Positions 22,664-33,228 of a stretch of DNA of 64,000 nucleotides are shown here, piece after piece. Position numbers and translations under genes: made by a program. Every line of letters begins with the position of its first letter. Position 1 is the first letter of the stretch. The notes beneath the pieces were generated by a model, which saw only the letters and a program-made list of their open reading frames with translations, searched no databases and was not told the DNA's origin. This DNA comes from Hysterangium stoloniferum (Eukaryota; Basidiomycota; Agaricomycetes; Hysterangiales; Hysterangiaceae), in the NCBI GenBank assembly GCA_015178975.1, contig WHVD01000080.1:124001-188000 (forward strand), read 5' to 3'.

Positions 22664-23668
22664 ATGTCGTTGAATCCTGGGGCGAAGACCATCCCTGTGA
22701 GGCTGACGGTAACTCCTGCGTCGGGTCCGAGTGGTACGCCGAATGCACAAGAACGTCGTCGCCAACTCGAGGCGAGGAAAAAGGCACGCGAGGAGGAGGA
22801 ACGAAAGGAGATGGAGGAGCTGAAAGCGATTGAGGTGGCCGAGGCGGAGGAGAAGAGACGGGTGGAGGTGGAAGCTACGCGCAAGCGTCGGGAGGCTGAA
22901 CTTGCGAGGAAAAAACAGCAGGAGGCCGGTCGGGCCCGAGAGGAGGAGGCGAGAAAGAAACGAGAAGGGAAGGTAAGTTAGGAGAAGTATCACACTGCGA
23001 ATCTCTACTAATGTTCTCTTCTCAGCGAAAGGCAGTATCACCGTCGGTCTCCGATGAAGAGGACGAGGAAGACGAGGATGAGGCTGCAGGGCCTTCGAGC
23101 CCGAAGGTGTTTTATGCATATATATATTTTTTTTGTTACTGACTTTTAGTGATAGAGACAAAAAGGAGTCCCCAAGGCGGGGCCTGAAAACGATCCTAGG
23201 TGTAACCGCTGCACTGCTCGGAACCGAGCTTGCCATCCTCGGGCGAACGGTCGGGGCCGCACATGTCAAGAGTGTGCGGGTCAAAAACTTGGTTGTACCT
23301 ATCCGGGGGCCGACGTGGGTGCGATCTACGGGGAGCGCCAGACAGATGCGATGGAGGAACAAAACCGCCTTATGCGGTTGTACTTCTCGGAGACCACTCG
23401 GTGGTGAAACGAGTCTCTGCGACAGCAGGGGCTCCTTCAAGAGCAAATGCGACTGCTGGGGGTGGCTATTGGAGAACAGACAGCCATGTTACAGTGGGTC
23501 GGGGGGCAGCTCGAGCAGTACCTCGAGCTGCCTAGTTCGGACGAAGTTGAGCCGGTTAGGACTTTGGAGGAAACTGGAGGGAAGGGAATATCGGTTGCCG
23601 TTGGTAAAGCACGAGCTTCGGAGGCCGAGGAGGAAGGGGAAGTAGTAGAGGGTACTTTGGATAGTTAA
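22664..23668 (+). CDS. Antisense accessory gene of the nested element: coiled-coil plus Zn(II)2Cys6 zinc-cluster protein (one stop)
   Basis: Likely exons 22,664-22,972, 23,026-23,106 and 23,156-23,668. The introns of 53 and 49 bp have GTAAGT/CAG and GTGTTT/TAG borders and both are phase 0. The first exon gives an E/K/R-rich coiled coil, exon 2 an acidic SDEEDEEDEDEAA stretch. Exon 3 opens with the six cysteines of a GAL4-type binuclear zinc cluster (CX2CX6CX10CX2CX6C: CNRC, then Cys at +7, CQEC, Cys at +7), ending with an EVVEGTLDS tail. Proteins of this class normally bind DNA as dimers in the nucleus. A TATAAG at about 22,609-22,614 lies 50 bp upstream. An in-frame TGA at 23,405-23,407 (probably TGG originally) truncates the product after the zinc cluster unless it is missed splicing. 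The gene runs opposite to gag-pol, between the chromodomain and the 3' LTR. Confidence 0.78.
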
Positions 23669-23787
23669 CAAAAATAATAATTGATTTAATCCTCTTTTTT
23701 TTTTTGAAAGCGTGAAGAAAATTGAAAACATCAACTAGTGGGACTTGGTGTTTGAGGAATCGGAGGCCGTCGGTTACCGTGTGAAGA

Positions 23788-26700
23788 CTAAAGAGAGTCT
23801 AAAGGACCGGGTTTGTTCGGATACGTTTGATGGAAAACTAAAACAATTTCCGATGCATTGCCAAGTTCGGTGGCTAGAATCCAGGAAGTTTCTTCATCTG
23901 TACCTTCATAGCCAGTCCATTTGACCAAATAAAGTAACTTGCACGATCGCCTGCGATTGTCGATCTTGGAGTCTAGGATTTCCGATATTTCAAATTCGGG
24001 TTCCCCGTCGATGATCACGGGTGGGGGTGGTGGTTGTATGCGATCGGGTATACTGTTAGCAACACAAGGTTCTAACATGGATACATGAAATACCGGGTGT
24101 ACTGCACGCATGTTGTTGGGGAGCCGAAGCGTCCATGAAAGCGTGCCGGCTTGTGCTATAACTTCAAAAGGACCTAAATATTTTTCAGAGAGCTTCTTAG
24201 AAGGTCTAGTAGTTCGGAAAAACTCGGCTTTAATGAATACTCAGTCTCCGATCTTGAAATCAGGAGGTGGAAGTCGGTTTTTATCCGCAGACCGTTGGTA
24301 TCGTTCTTGAGCCATTGCGATAGTTTTACGAAGTTCTTGATGTAGCTCGTCAAGGTTTGTAACAAAGTCTTGAGCACGGGCGGATGCGAGATCGCGTTCC
24401 GGGTGGATTGCGATGTTGGGGTTGTAACCTTTATTTGCGAAGAAAGGCGAAATGCCAGTAGTGGCATTCGGTGCGTTGTTGTATGCGAATTCGGCCAGTG
24501 GTAGTAGTGATTTCCAATTGTCCTGTTGATAGTTGCAATAGACACGGATGTATTGCTCCAAAGTTTGATTCATGCGTTCGGTTTGTCCATCACCTTCCGG
24601 GTGATAGCCCGAAGTGAAATGTAGCTTCATGTCTAGTGCTTTTCCAAGTGACCTAAAGAAGTGAGAGACAAACTCGGATCCGCGATCGGATGTGACATGC
24701 GACGGAACGCCATGCTTGGAGAATACGTGGGTGATGAATAATTCAGCTAACTGTACAGATGTTATCGTGTCATATGTTGGGATGAAAATACTTTGCTTTG
24801 AGAGCCGATCCACAACAACTAGGATTGCTGTGTGACCTTCGGATGCCGGTAGGTGCTCAATAAAATCCATCGAAATCGAGTTCCAGGGTTTTTCCGGTAT
24901 CGGTAATTGTTTGAGTAGGCCATATGGTTTGTGTCGCTGTGATTTAGAGCGTAAACACGTAGTACAAGATTTACAATAGTGCTTAACAAAATCTCGGATG
25001 CCGGGCCATGTATATTCTCTTCTAATGAGTGAAAGGGTCTTATTGAGGCCGAAATGTCCCGAGATTGGGTGGTCGTGTTTATGTTGTAGGATTCGCAGCC
25101 GAAGGGTGTCGGAATCCGGTACATAAATGCGATTGTCAAGTCTAATGAAACCTTGTGAGTCTAATAACCATCGGGGTTGATCGGGGTCGGACGGGTTATC
25201 GAGGTGTGCTTTGGTGACTGGGTCTAATGGAATTGCCGATAGTATGTCTTGATGTAACTTTTCGGTATCCATAAGGATAACACTTCGCAAGACTGGATGA
25301 ATGAGGTAAGTGGCTCGGATAGATGCGGACAGTTGTTCCGATGAAAACATAGGTTTGAAATTATGCGGATTAACTGTGGCGTAGTCGCTACTCCCCTCTT
25401 TAGGATAGATGTCCCATCGTCTAGTCATAGCGTCGGGTTTTCCACCAAGGCGGCCGGGACGGAAACGAATTACCATGTTGAAAGTGGAGAGGTATTCGGA
25501 CCATCGAGCTTGTCGACGGGTGAGAAGTTTTGTGGTTGAAAAGTAAACTAAATTCTTGTGGTCTGTAATAACATCTACCGGATGGGCCGAGCCTTCCAAA
25601 TAATGTCGCCATGTCTTGAAAGCTTCAAATATTGTGAGTAATTCCTTATCGTGAACGTCATAGTTGAGTTCAGGCGCCGAAAATGTGCGAGACAGAAAAG
25701 CCACTGGGTGTACTTCACCATCGGTGTCCAGAATGGACAATATCGCGGCAAGCGCATAGTCCAAAGCATCAGTTTCCACGATGAGTTGAACGTCGGGTTT
25801 CCAGTGCGACAAAATAGGGGCAGACGTAAAGGCACTTTTCAATTCCTGAAATGCCGATCGGCATTCTTCGGAGAAATTCCACGGGGTGTCTTTGCGAGTA
25901 AGACGAGTGAGCAGAACGGTAATTTTTGAGTAATTGTGAATGAAACGACGATAAAAATTGGCAAAGCCTAAAAAGGACTGAATATCTTTAACCTTTCGGG
26001 GTTCCGGCCAATCTTGAATGACTTGAATTTTAGAGTCGTCCATGCGGAGACCGTCGGGTTCCATCATGAAGCCTAAGTATTCAACCGTGTCGACATCAAA
26101 AGAACATTTTTTACCATTCGCAAAAAGACCATGTTTTCGGAGTCTTCGGAGGACTTCACGGACGTGTTCATCATGAAGTGTAGGGTCTTCGGAGAAGATG
26201 AGGATGTCGTCTAGGTACACAATGACAAAGACGTCAAGGAGGTCGGAAAAGACGTCGTTGATAAAACATTGAAAGACCGACGGAGCGTTGGTGAGGCCGA
26301 AAGGCATCACTAACCATTCAAAGGAGCCATAGCGAGTGCGAAAAGCTGTTTTCCATTCGTCACCTTCGGCGATCTGAACCAAATGATAGGCGTGTTTGAG
26401 ATCTATCTTTGTATAAATTCGGGCCTTCCGAGGGGCGTCGAGTAAATCGGAGATTAGTGGTAATGGGTACTTGTCTTTTCGAGTAATCGCGTTTAGTCCT
26501 CGAAAGTCAACGCAAAGTCGAAGGGAACCGTCTTTTTTCCGAACGAATAGGACAGGGGCTCCATAGGGAGACTTTGAGGGTCGGATAAAACCTATAGCCA
26601 AATGTTCGTCCAAGAAATCTCGGATAGCTGATAATTTGGACTGCGAGAGAGGATAAACTGGGCCTAGGGGCGGATGTGAACCATCTTCAATATCAATTTT

Positions 26701-27443
26701 CAAATCGTAAGGCCTGTGAGGGGCAAGTCGATTGGCTTTTTGTTTACTGAAGACATCTGCAAATTCATGGTATTTTTTAGGAACACCTTCTAAATCTGGG
26801 ATTGGTTCGGTCACCGGGGATGCAAAGCGACCGGTGACTTCGTCAACTTTAAGATTGACTGTAAATGCTCGGGAGCCGTCCAACTTGATGGCTCTCATAA
26901 AAGCTGCGGCGTTTATTAGAGAGACGGGCGGCAGAGAGCTCGGATTTGCCACGGGGGCCGGAGGTGCTGTAGAGGCCATATTTGCCGAAACAGGCAGAAG
27001 TGGACCAGTCGTATCGGGTGCCGACGGGGTTTGGAAATGGATACTGCCCAATACCCAATCAATCAACGGATTATAGCGGGTGAGCCAGTTATGTCCTAGA
27101 ACCACGGAGCAACTCGAGTCCAACTGTGTTACAAAAAACGTAACTGTCTGAAAGGTTCCACACGGGAACCAAAGTCGGAGTTCGCAGGCTTGCGAGATTA
27201 CGGAGTTTGAGGTACCATCAAAAAGTCGGAGCGGAATCGGATCTATTGCATAGGTTTTCAACTGTTTTTTTCGGGAAAAACTTGTATCTATAAAACAATG
27301 GGTTGAACCTGCCGAGAGATTCCGAAGTAAGATTTATGAACAAAGAATTAGGATCATACAGGGCGGATGCGTTAAGATGACAATTTTCTGGTGTGCGAGG
27401 AGATTCAACGCAACTCTCCAACCGCACGGAATCCAGAGAGTTG
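23788..27443 (-). pseudogene. pol polyprotein of the nested chromovirus (one stop codon)
   Basis: Reads protease, RT, RNase H, integrase, chromodomain. The protease active-site region near 27,300 reads LSAGSTHCFID, where family members usually have DSGST or DSGAT. RT has KSPYGAPVLFVRKKDGSLR, MPFGLTNAPSVFQ and YLDDILIFSE. RNase H has ETDALDYALAAIL. Integrase has HFGLNKT and CTTC, catalytic SMDF, TSDRG and QTERMNQTLEQY. A TGA at 24,241-24,243 follows FKIGD; the same frame continues VFIKAEFF, so TGG->TGA is the likely cause. The chromodomain (LYLVKWTGYEGTDEETSW) ends at 23,788. The pol frame overlaps or closely follows gag in a different frame, suggesting frameshift expression. Otherwise uninterrupted over more than 1,100 codons. 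Confidence 0.9.
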
Positions 27444-27444
27444 C

Positions 27445-28743
27445 TTAATCTTTTTTCGACTCGGCAGCCGGCTTGGCCGGTTGTGAGGTCATGGCCGTAT
27501 TGGCCGATCGGGCTTTTGTGGCTTTTGGGCATGCGGCGACTCGGTGTCCGGGATCTGCACACAACAAACAAAGGTTGTTGTCCATTCGGCGTTGCTTTTC
27601 CTGTGGTAGGAGCTTGCCATCGGAGCCGAGTTTGCCAGTTAAGTCGGGTTTGTCTTTGTCTTGAGACTTATTCGACTGTTTGCCCTTGCCTTTTTTGTCG
27701 TTAGACCCTTTGTTTTCGGACTTCTTATCGGAAGTCGAGTTGCCAGTTATATTGGTGTTTTGGTTACCAGACTTGTTGGCATTCTTGTTGTCCGATGATT
27801 TTTTGTCCGACGGGTTTTCGCGACTGATTTCCGAACGTCGTTCCCAGTATCGAGCATCTGCGTTTTGGGCTTTCAGGCGCATGAGAGGGAGGGTTTTCGG
27901 CTTGCCGGTCTCTCCTTTGGAAACTTCGTCTTTGAGGCGAGACGGAAGGCCGGAGTAAAACTGGTATCGGAGGGCCGAATCGCCCCAGTCGCAACACGTG
28001 GCGAGGTTGTTGAACTGGACGATATAATCAGTGATGCGCTGAGTGTCTTTCATTTTGAGATTAGAAAGCGCGGTTTCTGCATCGCCGGTTTGGTCGTAGG
28101 GGCCGAAGTTGGTTTCGAGTTCCTCGACAAAGGCATCCCAATCGTGGAACCAATCGGGGTTTTCAGAGGTGAGGCCAGAAAATGCGGGTTCGAACCAGGC
28201 TGCTGCGGAATCCTTAAGGTAAGAGAGTGCGAAGTTTACCTTTCGGTCATCCGTTGCGAATGCAGCCGGGTGGTCCCGAAAGTTGAATCGACATTGCATA
28301 AGAAATGTCGGCAATTTCTTCGGGTTTGAGCCAGTGAATGGCTCGGGTTTGTTGACTCGGGTTTGCCCAGGTTCCTTTTCCTTGATATTGCTTTTAAGGA
28401 ATTCGTTAAGGGATCCCAGAGTACCTGAAAACAATTCCCATGTCTCTTCAGGGTCGAGGGCTGGTTTCTTTTTCGTGGACTTCTTGGAGCCACTAGCTTG
28501 AGGTTGGTCGCCATCCTCGGGTTCGTGTTCCGAAACTGGTTGATTGTTAATTTCCTCAGTTGCTTCGGGGTCGGTTGCTTCGGTTACTTCTTCAGCATCG
28601 CCGGTAATCTCCACAAAGCGAGATTCTTCGGAGGTTTCTGGTAGCGGGGTTCTCTGAGTAGCTCGGGCTGTATACAGGAAAGGAGACTTGAGAGTGAAAG
28701 ATTCTGCTTCGCCGCTAGGCTTGGCATTTTTCCTCGGAGGCAT
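27445..28743 (-). CDS. gag of the nested chromovirus
   Basis: 432 residues, intact. Starts MPPRKNAKPSGEAESF, followed by an acidic region, then the retrotransposon capsid-like domain (FLMQCRFNFRDHPAAF, ALSYLKDSAAAWFEPAF), and a C-terminal CCHC zinc knuckle (CLLCADPGHRVAAC) in a Lys/Ser/Asn-rich tail. It forms virus-like particles and binds genomic RNA in this family. ATG lies 39 bp inside the 5' LTR boundary, so the leader is very short. No PBS starting with TGG is obvious right after the LTR, so priming may be unusual. Confidence 0.9.
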   Translation of the reverse strand: MPPRKNAKPSGEAESFTLKSPFLYTARATQRTPLPETSEESRFVEITGDAEEVTEATDPEATEEINNQPVSEHEPEDGDQPQASGSKKSTKKKPALDPEETWELFSGTLGSLNEFLKSNIKEKEPGQTRVNKPEPFTGSNPKKLPTFLMQCRFNFRDHPAAFATDDRKVNFALSYLKDSAAAWFEPAFSGLTSENPDWFHDWDAFVEELETNFGPYDQTGDAETALSNLKMKDTQRITDYIVQFNNLATCCDWGDSALRYQFYSGLPSRLKDEVSKGETGKPKTLPLMRLKAQNADARYWERRSEISRENPSDKKSSDNKNANKSGNQNTNITGNSTSDKKSENKGSNDKKGKGKQSNKSQDKDKPDLTGKLGSDGKLLPQEKQRRMDNNLCLLCADPGHRVAACPKATKARSANTAMTSQPAKPAAESKKD

Positions 28744-28781
28744 GATTAGACGGAAAATGCAAGTGTAAAATCAGAATATAC

Positions 28782-29503
28782 TGTTAAGAACTAGAAACTG
28801 ACTAATGTCGGTGGCCGACGGGGGCCGATCGGAAGGACTTGGCTTCAGCTTATGTGCTGCGCCCTCACAAATATCTGTAGGTTGTCCTTAAATTTCAGAC
28901 AGGCGAAGACTAAATCCTAAGAAGGACCTTTCGGTGAGATACCGATCGGAACCGAAGGACAGGTCAGGTGTCGGGCCAAGGGATCGGGCCGAGAATGGGC
29001 GAGCGCACGTGAAGGTGGAAGGGGGGTTCTTCTAGTATGGGACTGCTACAGACGTATGAGGGTATTCTGAGTCAATATTCTGATTGCCTAGTAACTACAA
29101 TTACAGCGAGTTCATATACAAGTAACAGGTGTCTAGAAAATACTAATGGGGAGGAGGGCGGAAAACGGCATTAACATTAAGCTTGACTAGGAACAGGAAG
29201 TTTATGATTAGTTTGGAGGCCGATGATAACCGAAAATGGAAATTACGATAAAAGGAAATAGTTTGAGGACTACAAATATAGATAGACATATGTGGAACAT
29301 AAGATGAGACGGATCAACATGATGAAAGGGACATATCAAAGCATAACCAGACAGAAAGGCGTAGTCGGGTTTGATTGACCGGAGAGCATACATCAGCGTC
29401 GGGAAACCGATGGCTTGCGAAGGGTTGTATTGTCGAAGACGTATAACGAGGGTATTCCATTGGGGACCGTCGGCCTGCGAAGGGTTGCGACACAGTCGTA
29501 ACA
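28782..29503 (-). mobile_element. 5' LTR of the nested chromovirus
   Basis: 722 bp and colinear with 21,771-22,492. About 20 substitutions by eye, all transitions, almost all CG versus TG/CA. Confidence 0.95.
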
Positions 29504-29508
29504 GAATC

Positions 29509-32500
29509 CTCTTTCATAAGTCGACTGGATCGGGGGTATTGAATTCTAGGTCTTTTGCTTTCTTTTCTTGCAGCCAGTTTGATGTCCCTCCTGATACGTC
29601 TACCGTTAGGTACTTTGGGAGCGTTCAAAATAGAGTTGTCCGCTTCAGAGTCTGACTCATCGCAAGGAATTAAGTCGGGTAATTGCCCTGGGTCGAAGGG
29701 GAAGCTCTCCTCCTCTGATCCCTCTGACTCAGAGGGGTCTTCTATGATGTAGGTCTGACTTATTTCCTTAGATCGGTTCGCAAATGTGTCCTCGTCGACG
29801 ATTTCCTCAATGGTGGGAGGTTCAGGTCGCGATAAAACTCTCGTCTCAGTCAGACCTTCACGGTTCTGACAATGAGCGTCTAGCCAGTCTCCTTTCTCGA
29901 GAAAATCATGGTCTGATATAGAAACATAAACTTGCGATGTCTCATTCTCATTCGAGGATGCTTTCACATCTGAAACGATGTTGTCCTCTGGCTGAGGAAG
30001 GTAGACAGAAATGAAAATTGATTCCTCATCAATGTTATGTACTTGTCCCTGTACACTTAATCCATAAACCATTTCATAAGCCCTTTGATCCTCCGCCTCC
30101 TCCATTGGGTTCTGCGCGGAGCACTTGTTAATAGAGACATAGTGTGATATCCTGCCTGCATGGGGGCAGTCGATCTTGAAATGCTCTAAGCTCCCACAAA
30201 TCCAACACTCCTTTGGAGGCTTGGCGATGCTTTTCTTGTCACTTCGTTTGAAAAAGAACTTGCCGTGTTTCTTACCCTGCTTAGCGTTCGATCTCCTAGG
30301 GACGGTTTTATCCTCGAGTTCGCCGAGGAGGGTGTGGCTTCGATTAGTGGAGTCGATTTTTCCAGAGTGCTCCTCCTCATGCCAGGGATCCGACTCAGCT
30401 TGCTCGGCGATCATGACTCTGGGTTTCTGAAACTGATAATGTTCTCGATGTGTTTGAACCCAAGCATTAATCAGAGCCTCTTGTAAATTGTTCGCGTAAG
30501 TCTGTAGGCTCATGATGTCGTCGATAGGTTGTCCCTGTAGAAGATAAAGCCATTCTGTGGGTAGTGTCAGGATAAGTCTGTGTGTTTCATCCTTCCGGTT
30601 TTGGTGGAATCCGTACAAGAATCGATAGAGCTTGACCCTTCGGTGAATGTAATGAACGGGTGTCTCATGATTGTGACCGGCCTGTCAAAATTTCATGGCT
30701 TCCCATTCTAGAGCCAAGGATTCGCACCAACGGGTTCCAAGTAATCCTTCTATGATGCCCCAAAGAAACGATCCGTGAGATCGACTAAACTCAGTGCGAT
30801 GTTCACGGTCTAGGGTGCTCCACCAGATCTTAGCACCGCCAGTGAGTTGTCTTGGCAGAGCGACTCCCAACAATGTACTCATGGAGTCAGATCTCCGAGA
30901 GGCTCATAATATCCATGATGTAATCCAATGCCTTGGATTGAGTCCCATCGTATTCGGGAAGGTCTGACCATTTGATCTTGATGTCGTTGGTGTTAAGAGC
31001 AATCCTTTTATCCTTAGGTAAGTCATCGATAGGCGCGCTGGCTCGAGGTTGCATCGGAGTTCAAAAGGGAGAGTTAGGTACTCTACCGTGACGCCCCCCA
31101 CGTCCCGAATTCCCTCCATAGCTTGAGGTACTAGAACTCCCAGATGAATTACTAGGAGGTCCTCCTGATGGCAAAAAGGGGTTGGAGGAGATCGGCAGGG
31201 AATGGCGAGGATCGACTGGATTCAGCGATCCTCGACCAGCAACCTGACCAGCTATACCCTCGGTGAATGCAGTGGAGAAAGACGGTCGACCCCTGTTGGC
31301 GACTGATCGATATCTAGTCATAGTTGGTTCATCACCCATGTTCGTATTGCCAGGGGTTCGTTTGAACGTGACGTGAGAGCGGTGACTTTCCTGATGGGGG
31401 GTAGGGCTAGGTTCCGTCGCGATCCCTCTCTCGATTTTGACCGTATTCAAAGGTCGACGAGGTTGAGGCTGATAGAGGGGGATGCATATTTCCATTCCTT
31501 TTTCCTGAAGACGTTCCGCCACCTGCATCCTCATGTCAGACGGGAAGTCTTGCAAAATAATGGGACGATTGAGTGAATGAAGGAAACGAATGTCGGGAGA
31601 GCCATTCAGGGTACGAACAAACGAACTTGTTGTGGAGATGGACGAATCGGGTACCTGGATGGAATCACCATAAGGGTAAAGCACTTCCAAAACCATCTTA
31701 TCGAGTCTTCTCTGATTTCGCCTTAACCGACCCCTTAAAGTGAAATATGCAAACGAAGAATTCCGAGTAATCCCGTTAAAAGACTCCTCCAGCATCCGAA
31801 TGTATATATACTGGTAGTCAACTTTGGGGACGATGTGATCCCCACCGAGTAGGACGTGAAGGATTTGTAACGTGTCATCATGCGTGTGGAGCGCGTTGAG
31901 GAATGAAGAGAACACCTCTTCTTCAAGAACCGTCCTCTCTCCTTCCATAACAGAAGTAACTTCACTCGACCATTCGGGAATCGAGCGAGTCAAGTCCTCA
32001 AGGGTTCCAGGTCATAGGAATAGATCCTGTGCCGATAAAATAGCCTGATAACGACCTAACCAGACTGCTACAGTCACTGGTAAAAGGGGGTAGTCCGTAT
32101 TGTACTCCTCCACAAAGGGAGTAACCTGATCCGTAGAAATTTGGTCGGCGTAGTACGCATCCCATTGTAAGTTGATGGGCTAGGTGTAAATCATATGACC
32201 CCTAAAGAATTGCTTAAGGATGACCTGTTTAGGCGGGAACAAGAGAACGGGTTCAGAAGCACGGGTAATTTCAACCTTAGCTCCGGGGACATTCAACTGC
32301 TCAGTTGATGGATGTTCTTCTCGTGGACTTGGAGGGGCATCCATTGACGGTCCAGCTACTGCTTCGACGGGACTTCCGGGAGGAGCTGGTTTTTGAAAAG
32401 TCAACGAAGACTTCCTCATGGTGACGTTACGGGGTGGTTCCAGACTTGCAGGTCTTTGACGAGGTTTTGAACTACTCGGGGTCACAGAGGATCTCGGCGT

Positions 32501-32521
32501 TTGGTTCTTGCCAGTGGTCAT
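29509..32521 (-). pseudogene. gag of the giant Ty3-A element
   Basis: ATG at 32,521 (MTTGKNQTPRSSVTPSSSK). Continues through a Pro/Ser-rich N-terminus, a helical gag region (VWLGRYQAILSAQDLFL, LFGGAKIWW-type region at 30,880), and the zinc knuckle (CWICGSLEHFKIDC) at about 30,180, to the insertion site of the nested element at 29,509. Stops at 32,180 (CAG->TAG), about 32,014, 31,061 and 30,685 (all consistent with CGA->TGA or C->T), plus one frameshift near 30,895. The upstream ~600 residues are missing in copy 2, so this is the only full-length gag in the window. Confidence 0.85.
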
Positions 32522-32597
32522 TTACATGTTTAGAATTTGATAGTTAAAATAAATGTTTTTCTTCGTAGGGAAAGAGCGGTCCAGCCCGGATCACCAC
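32522..32597 (-). promoter_or_regulatory. Ty3-A leader with putative primer-binding site
   Basis: Immediately after the 5' LTR the element reads GTGGTGATCCGGGCTGG. A TGG-starting stretch here is typical of a site complementary to a tRNA 3' CCA end; the tRNA is not identified. The same sequence, decayed, sits next to another LTR at 40,213-40,284. Confidence 0.5.
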
Positions 32598-33228
32598 TGT
32601 GAAGAGTGGTAGAAGTTCTAACCGTTCTATATACGAAGAATATCGACCGTTGAAGTACGATACCACGATGTATTGACTGTCTAAGTCTAATACGGACTGA
32701 ACACGTATTGACTACTTAGTTCAATACGGTAGAGAGAAGTAGCTATCTAAAGTAAGGTAGATAGCTAGAACGAATAAGCAGAATCGACTGGTTAAGTGCA
32801 ATTCTGGACAACTGCTTGAGTGCAAGTAGAGTAGTTAGAGAGTCAAATAATAGAGTAGCGTGGATGTAGTCCACGCGAGTTGAGATAAGGATTGAGTTTC
32901 GACTGATACAGTTCGAAACTCAGTTTGAATGAGTAGCTAAAGCCTGTCTGTGACGGTCGAGACGATACACCAATCACAACTTACAGGACACTAACGGGTG
33001 TCTGGGTAAGTCGTGGTTGCGGTGTAAAAAGTGTCTGAGTTCTAAACTACGGGCGCTAGAATACATAGGTCTGGCGTGTGTGTGCCCACAAGAGTCGATG
33101 TACCACATACATAGGTCGTCGAACTAATTATAGATATAATAAAAGAGAGAAAATAGAAATAATAAAGGAAATATAGTAAGAGCTCATCCGACTATATTTC
33201 CTGAGTGGATTTCGCCATACCTCTCACA
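32598..33228 (-). mobile_element. 5' LTR (type B) of the giant element
   Basis: 631 bp and colinear with 13,570-14,200, with 11 differences by eye, every one a transition at a CpG. Right flank CACAG is the matching TSD. Confidence 0.93.

Larger units (their letters stand above)
21771..29503 (-). mobile_element. Complete nested Ty3/gypsy chromovirus with antisense accessory gene (7.7 kb)
   Basis: LTRs at 28,782-29,503 (5') and 21,771-22,492 (3'), 722 bp each, TSD GAATC at 21,766-21,770 and 29,504-29,508. It inserted into the Ty3-A gag-pro junction (EDS|T...), and both halves rejoin when it is removed. Internal order on the minus strand: gag (28,743-27,445), pol (to 23,788), then a plus-strand gene (22,664-23,668), then a purine-rich AAATAAGGGGA tract before the 3' LTR. 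The LTR pair differs at about 20 sites by eye, all transitions and 18 in CpG context. Pol has one stop (TGG->TGA), so the element is nearly intact. Confidence 0.95.
13570..33228 (-). mobile_element. Complete Ty3-A retrotransposon, 19.7 kb including nested elements
   Basis: Read on the minus strand: 5' LTR (33,228-32,598), leader with a putative primer site, gag (from 32,521), pro-pol to 17,381, spacer, aORF (17,185-14,226), polypurine tract, 3' LTR (14,200-13,570). TSD CACAG at 13,565-13,569 and 33,229-33,233. Subtracting the nested element at 21,771-29,503 and the solo LTR at 15,924-16,397 leaves about 11.4 kb. The two LTRs are both 631 bp with 11 differences by eye, all transitions. Coding regions have several stops and at least three frameshifts, so it is non-autonomous now. 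Confidence 0.93.

Noticed and set aside
22625-23446. 273-codon minus-strand ORF in the nested element
   Set aside because: Shadow of the plus-strand coiled-coil/zinc-cluster exons, whose introns and cysteine spacing are much stronger evidence.
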